From NCBI GenBank assembly GCA_011109175.1, contig RDEW01000006.1:905232-969231 (forward strand): a DNA stretch of 64,000 nt, given 5' to 3'. This DNA comes from Dicyema japonicum. Lineage: Eukaryota; Dicyemida; Rhombozoa; Dicyemidae. Below the pieces are notes generated by a model. It was not told where the DNA came from, ran no database searches, and saw only the letters and a list, made by a program, of their open reading frames with translations. Positions 44,560 to 54,830 of this stretch are shown here, piece by piece; the stretch's first letter is position 1, and the number at the start of each line of letters is the position of its first letter. Position numbers and translations under genes: made by a program.

Positions 44560-47330
44560 CTGGATCAAAGAGAAAAAAATAAAAGTTCTCAACTATGTGA
44601 TCTCAGACCGACAAGAGAAAGGACGAGTCAGGTGGGGGCGAGAATCCTGAACAACTCTTTTCATTGGACATGGCGGCTCAAAATTTCTGTATGATTGTAG
44701 ATATTTTGATAGTTTATGAAATAGAGGGCAGGTCGGTAAATTAGCCTCCTTTAAGAGTTTCCGTTGTAATTCGATTAAGAGATTTTCAATGGGCTGGATT
44801 TTGTGATCTAGTCCAATTAACCTTATTGCGGTCTCCTCGATTGCGGACAGTTTAATGAGGAGGATCGTGAAATCTGCATTCCCATGAAGGACTGCATACA
44901 TCATCGTTGGTCGAATAAATTATTCATAAATCGTGGCAAGCCACCAGTTTAGTCTTTAAGTGTTTTTGAGAGCACTTTTAAAATTCTCATTTTCCTCAGA
45001 GAATTTACTATGTTCTCAATATGTCAAATAAAGGTGAGTCCCTGATCAAAATTATTCCCAGAATATTCGGTGATTTGTTAATAGGAATGGCCTCGTTCTT
45101 TATAAATATTTTTGGTTCGATACAGAGCTGCCGTTTGTAAGTGGTAAACAGCGTGACTGAAGATGTGTTGTTGCTGATGTGTCGAGTCTCCGCTTCGAGA
45201 GCCATAGTTCCAGCTTGTCAAGCATTTGTTGAGCGGACTGAGTCGCTGATTGAATGCTTCTGTATTTAAAAGCAAGAATGATATCGTCGGCATAAAAAAG
45301 GATTAGATGTCTTTATGTAGAGATTGAAAAGGGCTGGCGATAGTGGTGATCCTTGAAAGACTCCATTTGGTATGAGACGGGATTTTGACTTTAATGTTAT
45401 TCCAAATCACTTGTCCACGTCTCCACTTAAGAAGGAGTTTTCTTAAGACTGCGTCGAAAGCCTTTGTTATATCAACAAAGACCAAGACTGTTCGTTGGTG
45501 TGGTTTAGTGGAATTGAATCCTTCCGTAATGAACTGGCACAGGGACGTTAGGTATGTTGCTGTGGAGTGTTTAGCCCCGAATCCACGTTGGAAAGGACAG
45601 AGTGGGATGTAGTTTTTGATATTTTCAAGAACTAATCTTTCGAGTATTCCGGAAAGTGAACATAGGATCGAGATTGGTATGTAGAAAGAGGGGTCATATT
45701 CGGATTTTCCTAAGATTAGTTTGATGTACAATCTCTTCCAGACATCCTAAATAATGTTCATATTTATTGATATTGTGAATATGTAAGCAATTAAATCTAG
45801 AGCAAGGGGTCCTAGATGCTTTAGTTCCGTTGTAGAAATATTGTCTAGACATCGGGCTTTGGAGTTTTGGTCCTTTGATATTGCCCACTGGACGTCCTAC
45901 GCCGTAAAAATGGTCCACTCGTATGATCCTTTCGGTTTTAATCTGTTAAAAGTACTTGGTGTTCTTTGGAGTGGTTTTTATGTGCTATGGAAGCATAGTA
46001 TTTCATTAAGGTGTTTGATTGTAATGATATCCCCTTTTGCGGTTCATCAAAATACCTTTTGATAGACTTGATTTTGTTCCAGAACTTCTGTACTGACGGA
46101 TTTTCTGTTAGAGCTTTTGATAGTTCTGTCCAGCGTTTGATTTTGTTCCAGAACTTCTGTACTGACGGATTTTCTGTTAGGGCTTTTGATAATTCTGTCT
46201 AGCGTTTCTCGTTTGTTTTACTGATATATTTGTTAATCTTTTTGTTTAGTGTAAGAATTCTTATTATATCCTCTTTCGGAGGTATGTTCTTTTTCTTTAA
46301 TAGTTTCTTTCTTTGACTAAATATTTGGCTGTTGAATTGAATCGCCTGTTTGTCGGTTGTCTTCCCATTGGAATAAATAATTTTCTAGCTTCGTGAATGA
46401 ACAAAGAGAACTGCTTTATGATGTTGTTTAGTGATGAGACAGCATGTAGTTTTGATAACTTGATCTGCATATCAATTTAGCTCGCAAATCTTGTCCAGTC
46501 AGCAAGGTTATACTTTATCAAAGTAGGGAGTGACATTCGATAATTTGATCTTGGATTATGATCACTCATAGTTTCGTATTTCAAGCTCCATGAAATTGAA
46601 GAAGCCAGAAGGAGAGACACGATTGAAACGTCAGGGATGATGGTTTATCATTTTGTCTTAAGGGGGTTCTTTTGTGACAGTTAGGTCGTTTAGGATGCAA
46701 AAGGTTCCCAAGTCTTCGATTAGCACGTCTCCCCGCCTGTTTGACGTCTGACCTCTCTGCCAGAGCGGGTGTTTTGTATTTAGGTCACCGCAAAGAAGTT
46801 CTTTAGTGAGCTGATCGACGAAAGTTTTGGGCAAGTGGCTGATGATGAAGGAAGTAGATGTTAATTGATCAGAGTAAGACGTAACCTTGGGAGTTGGATT
46901 TTTGTGGCCAGAATTTGATACTTTCATGATTTTGGAGGCGGTTGTAGACGTATTTGGTGATATCTTCATAAGGGATCCCGTTTCGTATGATACTTAGTAA
47001 GCCTCCCCCAAGTTTTCCACATCTATCTCTGCGAATAACTGAATATCCAGGGAATTTTGGAGTTGTATTTGCACTTCTGAGTCTGGAATTTTGTAATCGA
47101 AGGACGTCAATTCTATATTTTTCCATAAGGTTTCTGAGTTCGATAATCTTACATTTGATCCCGTTTATATTTATTTGCAAGATCTTTAGGGGTCCGGAGT
47201 TCGTTTTGACGTCCCCACACCGAGACAGTCCGTCCTTGTCAATCCATCCTTGTAGGATAGGGGCAGTGTAACTCTTTTCTTTAAAATGTCTCCTGTTTGG
47301 TGAGTTACGTGACATTCAACCAACCACAAA
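44560..47330 (-). mobile_element. Second jockey-like LINE, nearly full length, decayed
   Basis: From 47315 leftward: leader with DGLSRCGDVKTNSGP, endonuclease domain (LKILQININGIKCKIIELRN, GGGLLSIIRNG, LLCGDLNTKHPLWQRG at 46658-46850, ending MSDHNPRSN near 46550), then RT at 45731-45303 (YIPISILCSLSGILERLVLE, LVFVDITKAFDAVL, PSGVFQ/GSPLSPALFNL-type block at 45340) and a post-RT region to 44593. Frame changes throughout. It contains an internal 70-bp tandem duplication near 46066-46205. Same lineage as 39905-43445 but clearly diverged. Confidence 0.85.
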
Positions 47331-47357
47331 GTACGTTTTTTTATTGTAAGTTTGTAT

Positions 47358-47573
47358 AATAATAATAACAGCCTTTTTCACGGAGCCGTGGTATTCGCTC
47401 CGCATATGCAGGACACACACTTTATTTAAGTAAAGAACAGTTAATTTTAAGTAATCGTAGAACCAAGGAATGATCTTCACTTCTATTTTCTTTCTCTTTT
47501 TTGTGGGTCCTTTCTAGAAAATCCAGTTCCGCAGTAAGAGTCTACTGATGACGGCGTCACTCGTCAAGCCTAA
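47358..47573 (-). repeat. tRNA-derived SINE, 5'-truncated, with target site duplication
   Basis: Matches the tail two-thirds of 2028-2354 and lacks the tRNA head. It is flanked by a perfect 12-bp duplication GTAAGTTTGTAT (47346-47357 and 47574-47585). This is a typical incomplete reverse-transcription insertion, 75 bp upstream of the cathepsin start. Confidence 0.88.
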
Positions 47574-47648
47574 GTAAGTTTGTATTATATTCGTGAATAT
47601 ATTAATATTCGAAAAATATTTAAATAAAAATAGACAGAATTAATTAAA

Positions 47649-48800
47649 ATGTCAGGCCTAATTTTCCTAGTTTGTCAGTTATTTTTTAATAATTTAATTT
47701 CATCTAATATTCATTTCAAATACGAATCAAACAATGATTCCATTAAAGTCGACGAATATTATGAAATCCAATGGAATAATTTTTTAGAAAAATATAGTTA
47801 GTTTATTTTAACTTTTTACATATAAATCATATTCAGGTGTAGAACTCCAAGTTAGAAAGGCTATTTTCACTGAAAACTTAAGATTGATTGACAAACACAA
47901 TTTACTATCAAATCAAGGAATATTTTCCTATGAACTGGGAATTAATCAGTTTGCTGACATGGTTAATTCACAATATATTTTTGTAGACAAGAAGAGAATT
48001 TATCAAACCAAACAAATTTGATTTTTATAATACTCAGAATGCATACGAAGATGAATTACTTGAAGATTATTCAACTCATGTAAATAGAAAAGGATATCAT
48101 CCATCTTTTAATATGGGTAAAACGAAATTGTGTAACCGCCATAAAAGATCAAGGAAGTAAATGTGGGTCATGTTATGCATTTGGTGCAGTAAACTACTGT
48201 TTAATTCATCTAGTTGGCTACACTGGAGTCACATTTTGCAATCAAACACAATAAACTTATATCTATGAGCGAACAAAACATGATTGATTGTGCAAACGAT
48301 GGAGGATGCGATGGAGGGTATGTAGAACATGTTTATAATTACGTACAAAAAAATGGAGGAATTAATTCTGTAAAACGATATCCATATAAAGGAAAAGTAC
48401 TTTTTTTAATAATCGTATAGAAGGGTAATTGCAAATATGATGGTCAGCCAGATATTAAATTTAACTTTCCTAGTTATAAAAAAATTAAAAATGGTGACGA
48501 AAAAATGCTTATGTATGTTCTCGTAAAATTTGGTCCTGTTGCTGTTATTGTTGATTTAAACTTTATACTCTAGGTAAATATAAATTAAAATTTTTAGGAG
48601 TATATCATATTAAAAATTGTTTAGATTTAAAATATGAGCATAGAGTTCTGTTGTCGGTTATGGGGTTTCTAAAGGAGAAAAGTATTGGCTCTTGAAAAAT
48701 GGATGGGGCCAATCATGGGGTATACACGGATACATGAAAATGGCGGGAGATGAATAACTGTCATTTTCCACGAGATCCTATTTATCCCATAATCGAATAA
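47649..48800 (+). pseudogene. Cathepsin L-like cysteine protease, frame-broken
   Basis: Begins MSGLIFLVCQLFF (signal-like). I29-type pro-region follows (EIQWNNFLEKY, SYELGINQFADM), then the mature enzyme with QGSKCGSCYAFGA around the catalytic Cys (family CGSCWAF), SEQNMIDCANDGGCDGGYVE, GPVAVIVDLN, the His region (KYEHR) and the Asn region ([14 protein letters not shown]). Introns at 47797, 47962, 48189, 48397 and 48574 are 40, 25, 25, 24 and 24 nt. Frame breaks lie near 48115 (one extra base relative to the inverted copy), 48570, 48640 and 48755. As written it cannot be translated, though all three catalytic residues are readable. It is either a young pseudogene or a gene damaged by sequence errors. 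Papain-family enzymes of this type act in lysosomes or are secreted. Confidence 0.85.
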
Positions 48801-49839
48801 ATTAATCGTTTAATTTGATAAATTTGGTTTTATGGTATGTTAGCTATTATTCGGTTCATAAAATTCACTGTCAATCATCGTCAAAAATAATATATTACAT
48901 CAAAGTTAACTAAGACCAATTATTAACAATTAAAAAGTGATAATTAACTATTATGTCAAGTTGTCTTGAATTTTTTCAGTCGTCGTGAATGAACTTTCTT
49001 AATAGACCCAGCACTATTTTTGACTTTGACAAAATTATTAGACAATTTCTCGACAATAGTTACTATACGGATGTTCAAATTTTTTTCATCGACTAAAAGG
49101 ATTCGTCCCATAATCTTTTTGAATACGAACATTTAAGCAATTAAAAAAATACAATATCTCCACCATCTAACTCATATTTTGATCGATGGACTCCATCTTC
49201 CTATTCATTCTTCTATGATATGAAGACTGCAAATTCACCCCTTCAAAGTTAAATTGGTACTCATCATCTTTACTAATAAATAACAATAAAAAATTTTTAT
49301 TATAAATGTCGGGATTTTCTACAACTTTTAATTCTTCCATATTAAAACTTTTTGGATTTTCCTGGACATGATTCCACAACAGTGTTGAATTGAGGAATAC
49401 TACAATTCTTTTTGGAATCAGTCAGAGACAACTAGCTCAGAAATGACATGTAATAAATATTATTTTCCACATTAGGTATACGATGAGTATGGAAGCAAAG
49501 TATAGGAATTACCCGTTAGGGGGCAAATTCCGGAACGTGCTTACATACGACCCCATACCTGTTAAGGAGCGAATTCCGGAACATTTTTAATTAAAATTAA
49601 ATAAAAGCTTTCAGTTTATCATAAGGAAGTTTTCAGCCTTCTATACTTCCGAGCAGCTGATACATTCAAATCTTATCCCTCCAGGATCCAGTTTATAATG
49701 TTGTACTCTTCAGTATTTTTTGGTAACTTTATTAGGCATAAGGACAACGTGATTAGCGAGTTAGTTTTTTGATTTTATTGTCTAAAATTATGGTATGCCA
49801 ACAAAAATTATTGTAAATCTTTTATAAAATACTTTTAAT
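48801..49839. other. Intergenic stretch with an unassigned minus-strand exon
   Basis: The minus-strand frame at 49167-49379, extending upstream to about 49405 (PKRIVVFLNSTLLWNHVQ), looks coding (FLLLFISKDDEYQFNFEGVN) but is not recognised. A pair of 26-nt direct repeats sits at 49511 and 49557. Confidence 0.35.
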
Positions 49840-50480
49840 AATAATAACACCAGAGACCACGGTTACACAAACTAACTAATCAAGTGATCCTAGCACGCTC
49901 TAGCAGGGAACTCACCTTGGCCCGAAGCTCCTCCCTCGTTCCCACACAAACACGTATCGGTCGAGTGACTGGACCTTCGCAGTCATGACAGCGTGTTCTG
50001 TGGTTCATTCTTATCAAGGCTTCAAGAGGCATTGGTGGTGGAGTTCTCCAGAGATCCGCGTTCCGTGATTTTGGAGGCTCTTCTCCGGCTAGCCTCGATT
50101 TTCAAGACATTCGTCCAAGAGATGAGTGGACTCCATATACCACATGCATAAGAGATACATGGTTCAATGAATTGTTTATATACAGTACTCAAAACAGAAT
50201 GCTTTCCGATCTCCCATAAGCCTTTGAGGCATTTCAGAACATTAATTTTCTTTTCGCATTTCGTAATTACGTTTTCAGTATGGGGAGAGAATGACGTATG
50301 CATGTCAAAAGTCACCCAAGGATCCTTTGGGATTTTCTGAAACGAATAGCTTCATTGTTTGCCTTCAGTTCGACCGTCCGTCTTCCCAGTCTCTTGTATG
50401 TAGTAAATAGGGTTGTGATGGACTTTTCGCTGCTAGTAGTTAGGCGATTGTTCCTTCCTTGGATTAATTAGCTGTAAATG
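49840..50480 (-). mobile_element. Jockey-like LINE 3' end
   Basis: The post-RT frame at 50022-50315 (LKCLKGLWEIGKHSVLSTVY, KQFIEPCISYACGIWSPLIS) is followed leftward by CACACAAACACGTATCGG-type codons and the terminal GTGATCCTAGC...CCGTGG end. 5' truncated. Confidence 0.75.
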
Positions 50481-50504
50481 TTTGTGTTGAGATTAGTAAG
50501 GACC

Positions 50505-50735
50505 TTCGCAAACGGTACTGCCTATTTGAACGGGCAATTCTGAGGAGGAATAGCAACGCAGTTACACTGCTGCTTTCTAATTCTAATTTTTGATCAATAA
50601 AGTTTTTCAATTCAATTTATAATTACTTTAATCCTCGGATTCATATTTTCACACGTTCTGGTGATCGCGAACACCATTGGGTATTTGATCGTAATTTTGA
50701 AAGGGAATAGTCATACAATCAGTTATTAATTCTTA
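50505..50735 (+). mobile_element. Two short family A 3' remnants in tandem
   Basis: 50505-50580 (CCTATTTGAACGGGCAATTC, GGAATAGCAACGCAG) and 50655-50735 (GGTATTTGATCGTAATTTTG, GGGAATAGTC) are degraded copies of the family A end seen at 22.6 and 37.8 kb. Confidence 0.5.
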
Positions 50736-51214
50736 ATTTGCTCTGTTCAATTGATTTAATTCTTATTAAGGATTTCTCCAAACATGTCTTCTATATATTG
50801 AAGAAAATTTTGTCATTATAAGTGGTTTTACAAAAATCTGTTTTAAATCCATTATATACGGATCCACTTCCGAGTTCTACACAGAGCCAAGTATACTTGT
50901 CGGTCTCTGCCTGCCTGTGACGTTCTTGTTGCCACCGGTTTTTTTCACTCGAAGGGGTAAATGAAAGTCCGGTATTATTTAAGTGTTTAGTGTGTAAAAA
51001 GTGAACTCCAATAAAAAATGTCACAGTCCATACATGCGAGACTCCGTACATGCGAGATTCATCACAAAATACAAAAAAAATTTTCTTAGTAAAACTTTTA
51101 TTGGAAAAAATTATTAATAATATTAAAATTACATATAGTACACATTTTTATTAAAATCCTTGAATAATTTAGGAGAAGAAAAAAACGAAAAATTGCTCTT
51201 AAAAAATATAATAA

Positions 51215-51540
51215 TAATAATATAAGCCTTTCACGAGAGCCATAGTATTTATAGCTCCGCATAGGCAGGACACACAACTTTATTTAAGTAAATAACAGTT
51301 AATTTTAACTAATCGTAGAACCAAGGAATGATCTTCACTTCTTTTTTTCTTTTTCTTGTGTGAGTGTCCTTTCTAGACAATCCAGTTCCGCAGTGAGTAT
51401 CCACTGATGACGGCGTCACTCGTCAAATTCTTTCTGCATCGTAGATGCGTGAACCTTCCACCAAGTGAACAGCAGCGAGATTGAATCCGTAGCCTAGCCA
51501 CTAAGCCCGACACCTAACCACTATGCAACCCGGCTATAAT
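51215..51540 (-). repeat. tRNA-derived SINE with target site duplication
   Basis: On the minus strand it starts GCCGGGTTGCATAGTGGTTAG (A box) with a mutated B box (GGATTCAATC). The AAAAAATATAATAA flank is repeated at 51201-51214 and 51541-51554. An independent insertion of the same family as 2028-2354. Confidence 0.85.
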
Positions 51541-51554
51541 AAAAAATATAATAA

Positions 51555-53690
51555 AGTCAGGTGAAAAAATGAAAAAAACGCCCAAGATGGAAATTCGATG
51601 AACTAATGTTTTTGCAAAACCACATAACTTGCTGGATTGAGATCCGAAAACAGGAAGCGTAGATAAATTCCAATTAATGATCTAAATAACTTCAGAAAAC
51701 ACGTGCGAAACACAACGGAGTCAAATCAGGTTAGCACGTGACTTACTGTACAGTTTGAGTGGAATTCTCAAAGTTAGTCGTCGTCAACTAATTGCATAAG
51801 CACTGTGCGCTTTATTACGGAAGTTCTCAGATCTCCAAAGGTTAGCAGTTTTATTTTTGTCCTCGGTGGGTCATCGTTGAGGACAGATTTTTTCTGTGTT
51901 TGTCCTTCAATCGAACAATAAAATATTACTCCCAATTCAGTCGAAATGTGAAAATAAGTAAAAACTGGTTTTGTTAGCCTTGACTTAAATTTAACCTCAG
52001 ATTGCATATTTTTGGAGCAAACTGTCTAAAATATTGAAAATTAATGTACCCAATCTAGTTTGGCTTTCCACAAGAATGAATTTCTTCGAAATGCATGACG
52101 TTTTTGTGACGACATAGCATCAAATAGAAAAAATTAGTTAGGCTGGCCTGTCAAACCTGAGAGAACTAATAATTCATCAAGCGGATTGCTAAGTTCTTCT
52201 ATATTTTGTACCGGACGAAATTTGAATCCAAATTAGTGGTGTCTCATTCGCTCCCTCGTTCCGTAAGATCGGATATACATTGTATTCCGAGTCAATCATT
52301 TTGTCCATCTCACAAGAGGAGGGGGAAGAAAACTCGAAGATAAAAGAGTTTCGTGCAATAGAGGTCCATCACCACCATCAATATTCTGACTGTCTAATTT
52401 CTAATATGTGCTGCAGACGTTTTTTATAACAAAATATCATTTTCTCTCACCACTCTATTAGAGGAGTTCGCACAGGAACAAGTCCTCCATTCTTTATTAG
52501 CATTTTTGTCGGTTCTGATGGACTCATTTTTTCAAAATGATTTCAACAACTTCTTGTAAAAGAATGGAATAAGTAATTCCTATCAGAACATCAATGTGAG
52601 TACGGACTAAGTTACCCCTATGATTGCGAACCCATTGTTCTGAAAACCATCGTACCGCACTAGCCTCTCCCTTCCATGATCTCGCAAGATGTCTGATCAT
52701 TTCGAAAAGAATAATCAGTCGGTATTTTGCCTTTTTATTCTTCAGAGACCTACCAGCCGATTCTGGGCTCATCGAGGATCTCAGAGATTGATGTTGGAGA
52801 AATTGCCCTTGCATTATCTGTAGATGCGGTTTTATTAAATATTTTAAGTTAAGCCACATTATTCAGAATTTGTTTCCGTCACCGTGGTTTCCTCCAAATG
52901 TCTGTAACATATGGGAGCTGTAACTGCAATATATAATAGTCTTCTTAGAAAATGAATAATGTTCAATGTGTGAATGAACCCCCAGTCCTTTCAAGCGAAG
53001 TAAATTAGTGGTTAACAAAAAAGTAACAGCTAATGAAGGGTCATCTTATAAATAGAGTAGTATTCACTTTGTGATTGAACCACTAAAAATATGAAATTAA
53101 GAGTTGGTCAGTCTTTTTAAAAACTGAACGACACCCGTGAATAGTCCTGTTTGAAATTGACTTGTATCCACTTTTGCCTCTGGAAGCAGTTTCGATAGGA
53201 CGGACGCTAATCTACCCTTCTAAGAGCAATCACCAAATACACCAAAAACCAGTCAAGATATGAGATAAATTTAGAGAGCTAGCCAAGATATTCGTCAAAT
53301 TCGAATAAGACCTCCCCGTGAACATTCTTTCCTTTAACACGGTGATCCCGGGTGTAATAACACGGTGATCCCGCCTCTTAAAACAAAATGTCGATTTTGT
53401 AATTGCTTATAAATTTTTGAATTATGATTTAATCTCGAAATCAATTAAGTTACATTTTCTTAAGAAAAACTATTAACTTAGAATTTATCGATCCCATTCG
53501 CTAAAATCAGGTAACGGTTAATTGGTCATACGTAATTCTAATGTACTATAGCTCTAGTACACTTAATTTCCTCAATATGGATGTAACCTCTATTTTTACC
53601 TTGGACACATGAGACATAGAACGAGTAAACATTCGCATACAAAAAGTATCTGATCTACCGATATTTTAATTTATTTTTTTATTTTAAACT
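51555..53690. other. Intergenic stretch with unassigned minus-strand frames
   Basis: 51774-52007 encodes GVIFYCSIEGQTQKKSVLND then KIKLLTFGDLRTSVIKR, faintly like the first half of a DIX domain. 52524-52859 encodes LFEMIRHLARSWKGEASAVR and is not recognised. They could be exons of one gene, but I could not join them by splice sites. TAACACGGTGATCCCG is directly repeated near 53336 and 53360. Confidence 0.3.
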
Positions 53691-53940
53691 AATAATCACC
53701 ATCAAATTAAAGGGAAAACGTGACCGTCAGGTGATCAAGGCCTACTAGCAACCATCTCACCTTCGCCCCGAGATCCGACGCACTTCCTGCATGCATGTGT
53801 TACTTTTGGGAATTTTGGAGGTGTCAATAGGGATCCCGTTCTCCTCATAAGTGCCTCTAAAGGAGTTGATCTTAGTGGAGAGGTGGAGAACCTTTGTAGA
53901 GTCCTAATGACTGTTGCTTGAAAGGCAGTGACTTTTTTTA
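53691..53940 (-). mobile_element. Jockey-like LINE 3' end, short
   Basis: GGTGATCAAGGCC and AGCAACCATCTCACC, then CTCCTCATAAGTGCCTCTAAAG, parallel the minus-strand LINE ends at 49.9 and 57.3 kb. Confidence 0.5.
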
Positions 53941-54027
53941 GATCAGTTAGTTATAAAAAATAATATTAAAGTTATTTTTTGAATTATTTATTTAAAATAA
54001 TAAAATTTAATAAATATAGCAACGATA

Positions 54028-54483
54028 ATGACCTCAGATCCTTTTCTCGTTTTGGGTGTTTCTGAGAATGCCAGTGATGAGGAAATAAAGAAGGCCCACA
54101 GAAAATTAGTGAAAAAGTACCATCCTGATCACAACAAGGCGAAAGATGCTACAGAAATAACTAAAAAGATAAACAAAGCTTACGAAGAAATAAAGGATAT
54201 GGAATCGAGAAATAAACACAGGAGGAAAGAAAACACTCATAAAAAAGATGCCAATTATTATGACAATGAGAACTTTAATTTTGAAAACTTTTATAAGAAA
54301 AACAGGAATTACAAATCTGGGCGATTTTCCGAATATTTTGAGGGTTTTTTCAAAACAAGTCTTTTTGACGTTTTCGATACTGATGATTTGCCACCATTCA
54401 CCTCATTCTACGACAGTTCTGCTGATAAAGTCTTCAACAGCTTTTTCAGCAGGCCAATTCAAAAACTCAAGAATAATTATTAA
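54028..54483 (+). CDS. J-domain (DnaJ/Hsp40) protein, small
   Basis: One uninterrupted 151-codon frame with no intron needed. Residues 1-60 form a J domain: [33 protein letters not shown] with the HPD tripeptide at 32-34, then [14 protein letters not shown] domains stimulate ATP hydrolysis by Hsp70. The rest is Lys/Asn-rich then Phe-rich ([18 protein letters not shown]), with no Gly/Phe linker, zinc repeats or client-binding domain. That makes it a class C J protein or a free J-domain cochaperone. No transmembrane segment. The start is chosen because no in-frame Met precedes it and the domain begins at once. It is the only clean single-exon gene in the window. Confidence 0.92.
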   Translation: MTSDPFLVLGVSENASDEEIKKAHRKLVKKYHPDHNKAKDATEITKKINKAYEEIKDMESRNKHRRKENTHKKDANYYDNENFNFENFYKKNRNYKSGRFSEYFEGFFKTSLFDVFDTDDLPPFTSFYDSSADKVFNSFFSRPIQKLKNNY

Positions 54484-54539
54484 TTTTACTAACAATTAAT
54501 TTTGATTATAATTATTTTTAATAAACAACAATTTGATTT

Positions 54540-54830
54540 CCTGTTAATTTTTTGATGAATAATTTAATAAATTGTAGTTCAAACACTTTATTGCTGATTC
54601 CTTTTACATTTAATTTTAGAATAATCAATGTAGAGTCGGTACCCGTATTAGGTTCTACATCACCAGCTAGAAGTTGCAAAGAGAAAACGGGGGAAATTGT
54701 AGGCCATCCTTCTGAAGGTAATAGACGGGTAGGGGATGTCGAACGGTTTTTTTTCATGCAGAACTTGCATTGAATGCCACCGAAACAACAGGTGAATCGC
54801 ATGACGCCACGTTTTAAGTCTTTCTTATGA
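54540..54830 (-). mobile_element. 5' end of a jockey-like LINE
   Basis: Minus-strand leader GTGGCGTCATGCGATTCACC, then VFSLQLLAGDVEPNTGTD and LIILKLNVKGISNKVFELQ, the start of a LINE endonuclease domain. Cut immediately after. Useful for defining the family's 5' leader. Confidence 0.7.

Noticed and set aside
48114-48120. A 13-nt or shorter intron explaining the cathepsin frame change
   Set aside because: The inverted copy shows the same place with one base fewer and an intact frame, so a single extra base is the simpler reading.
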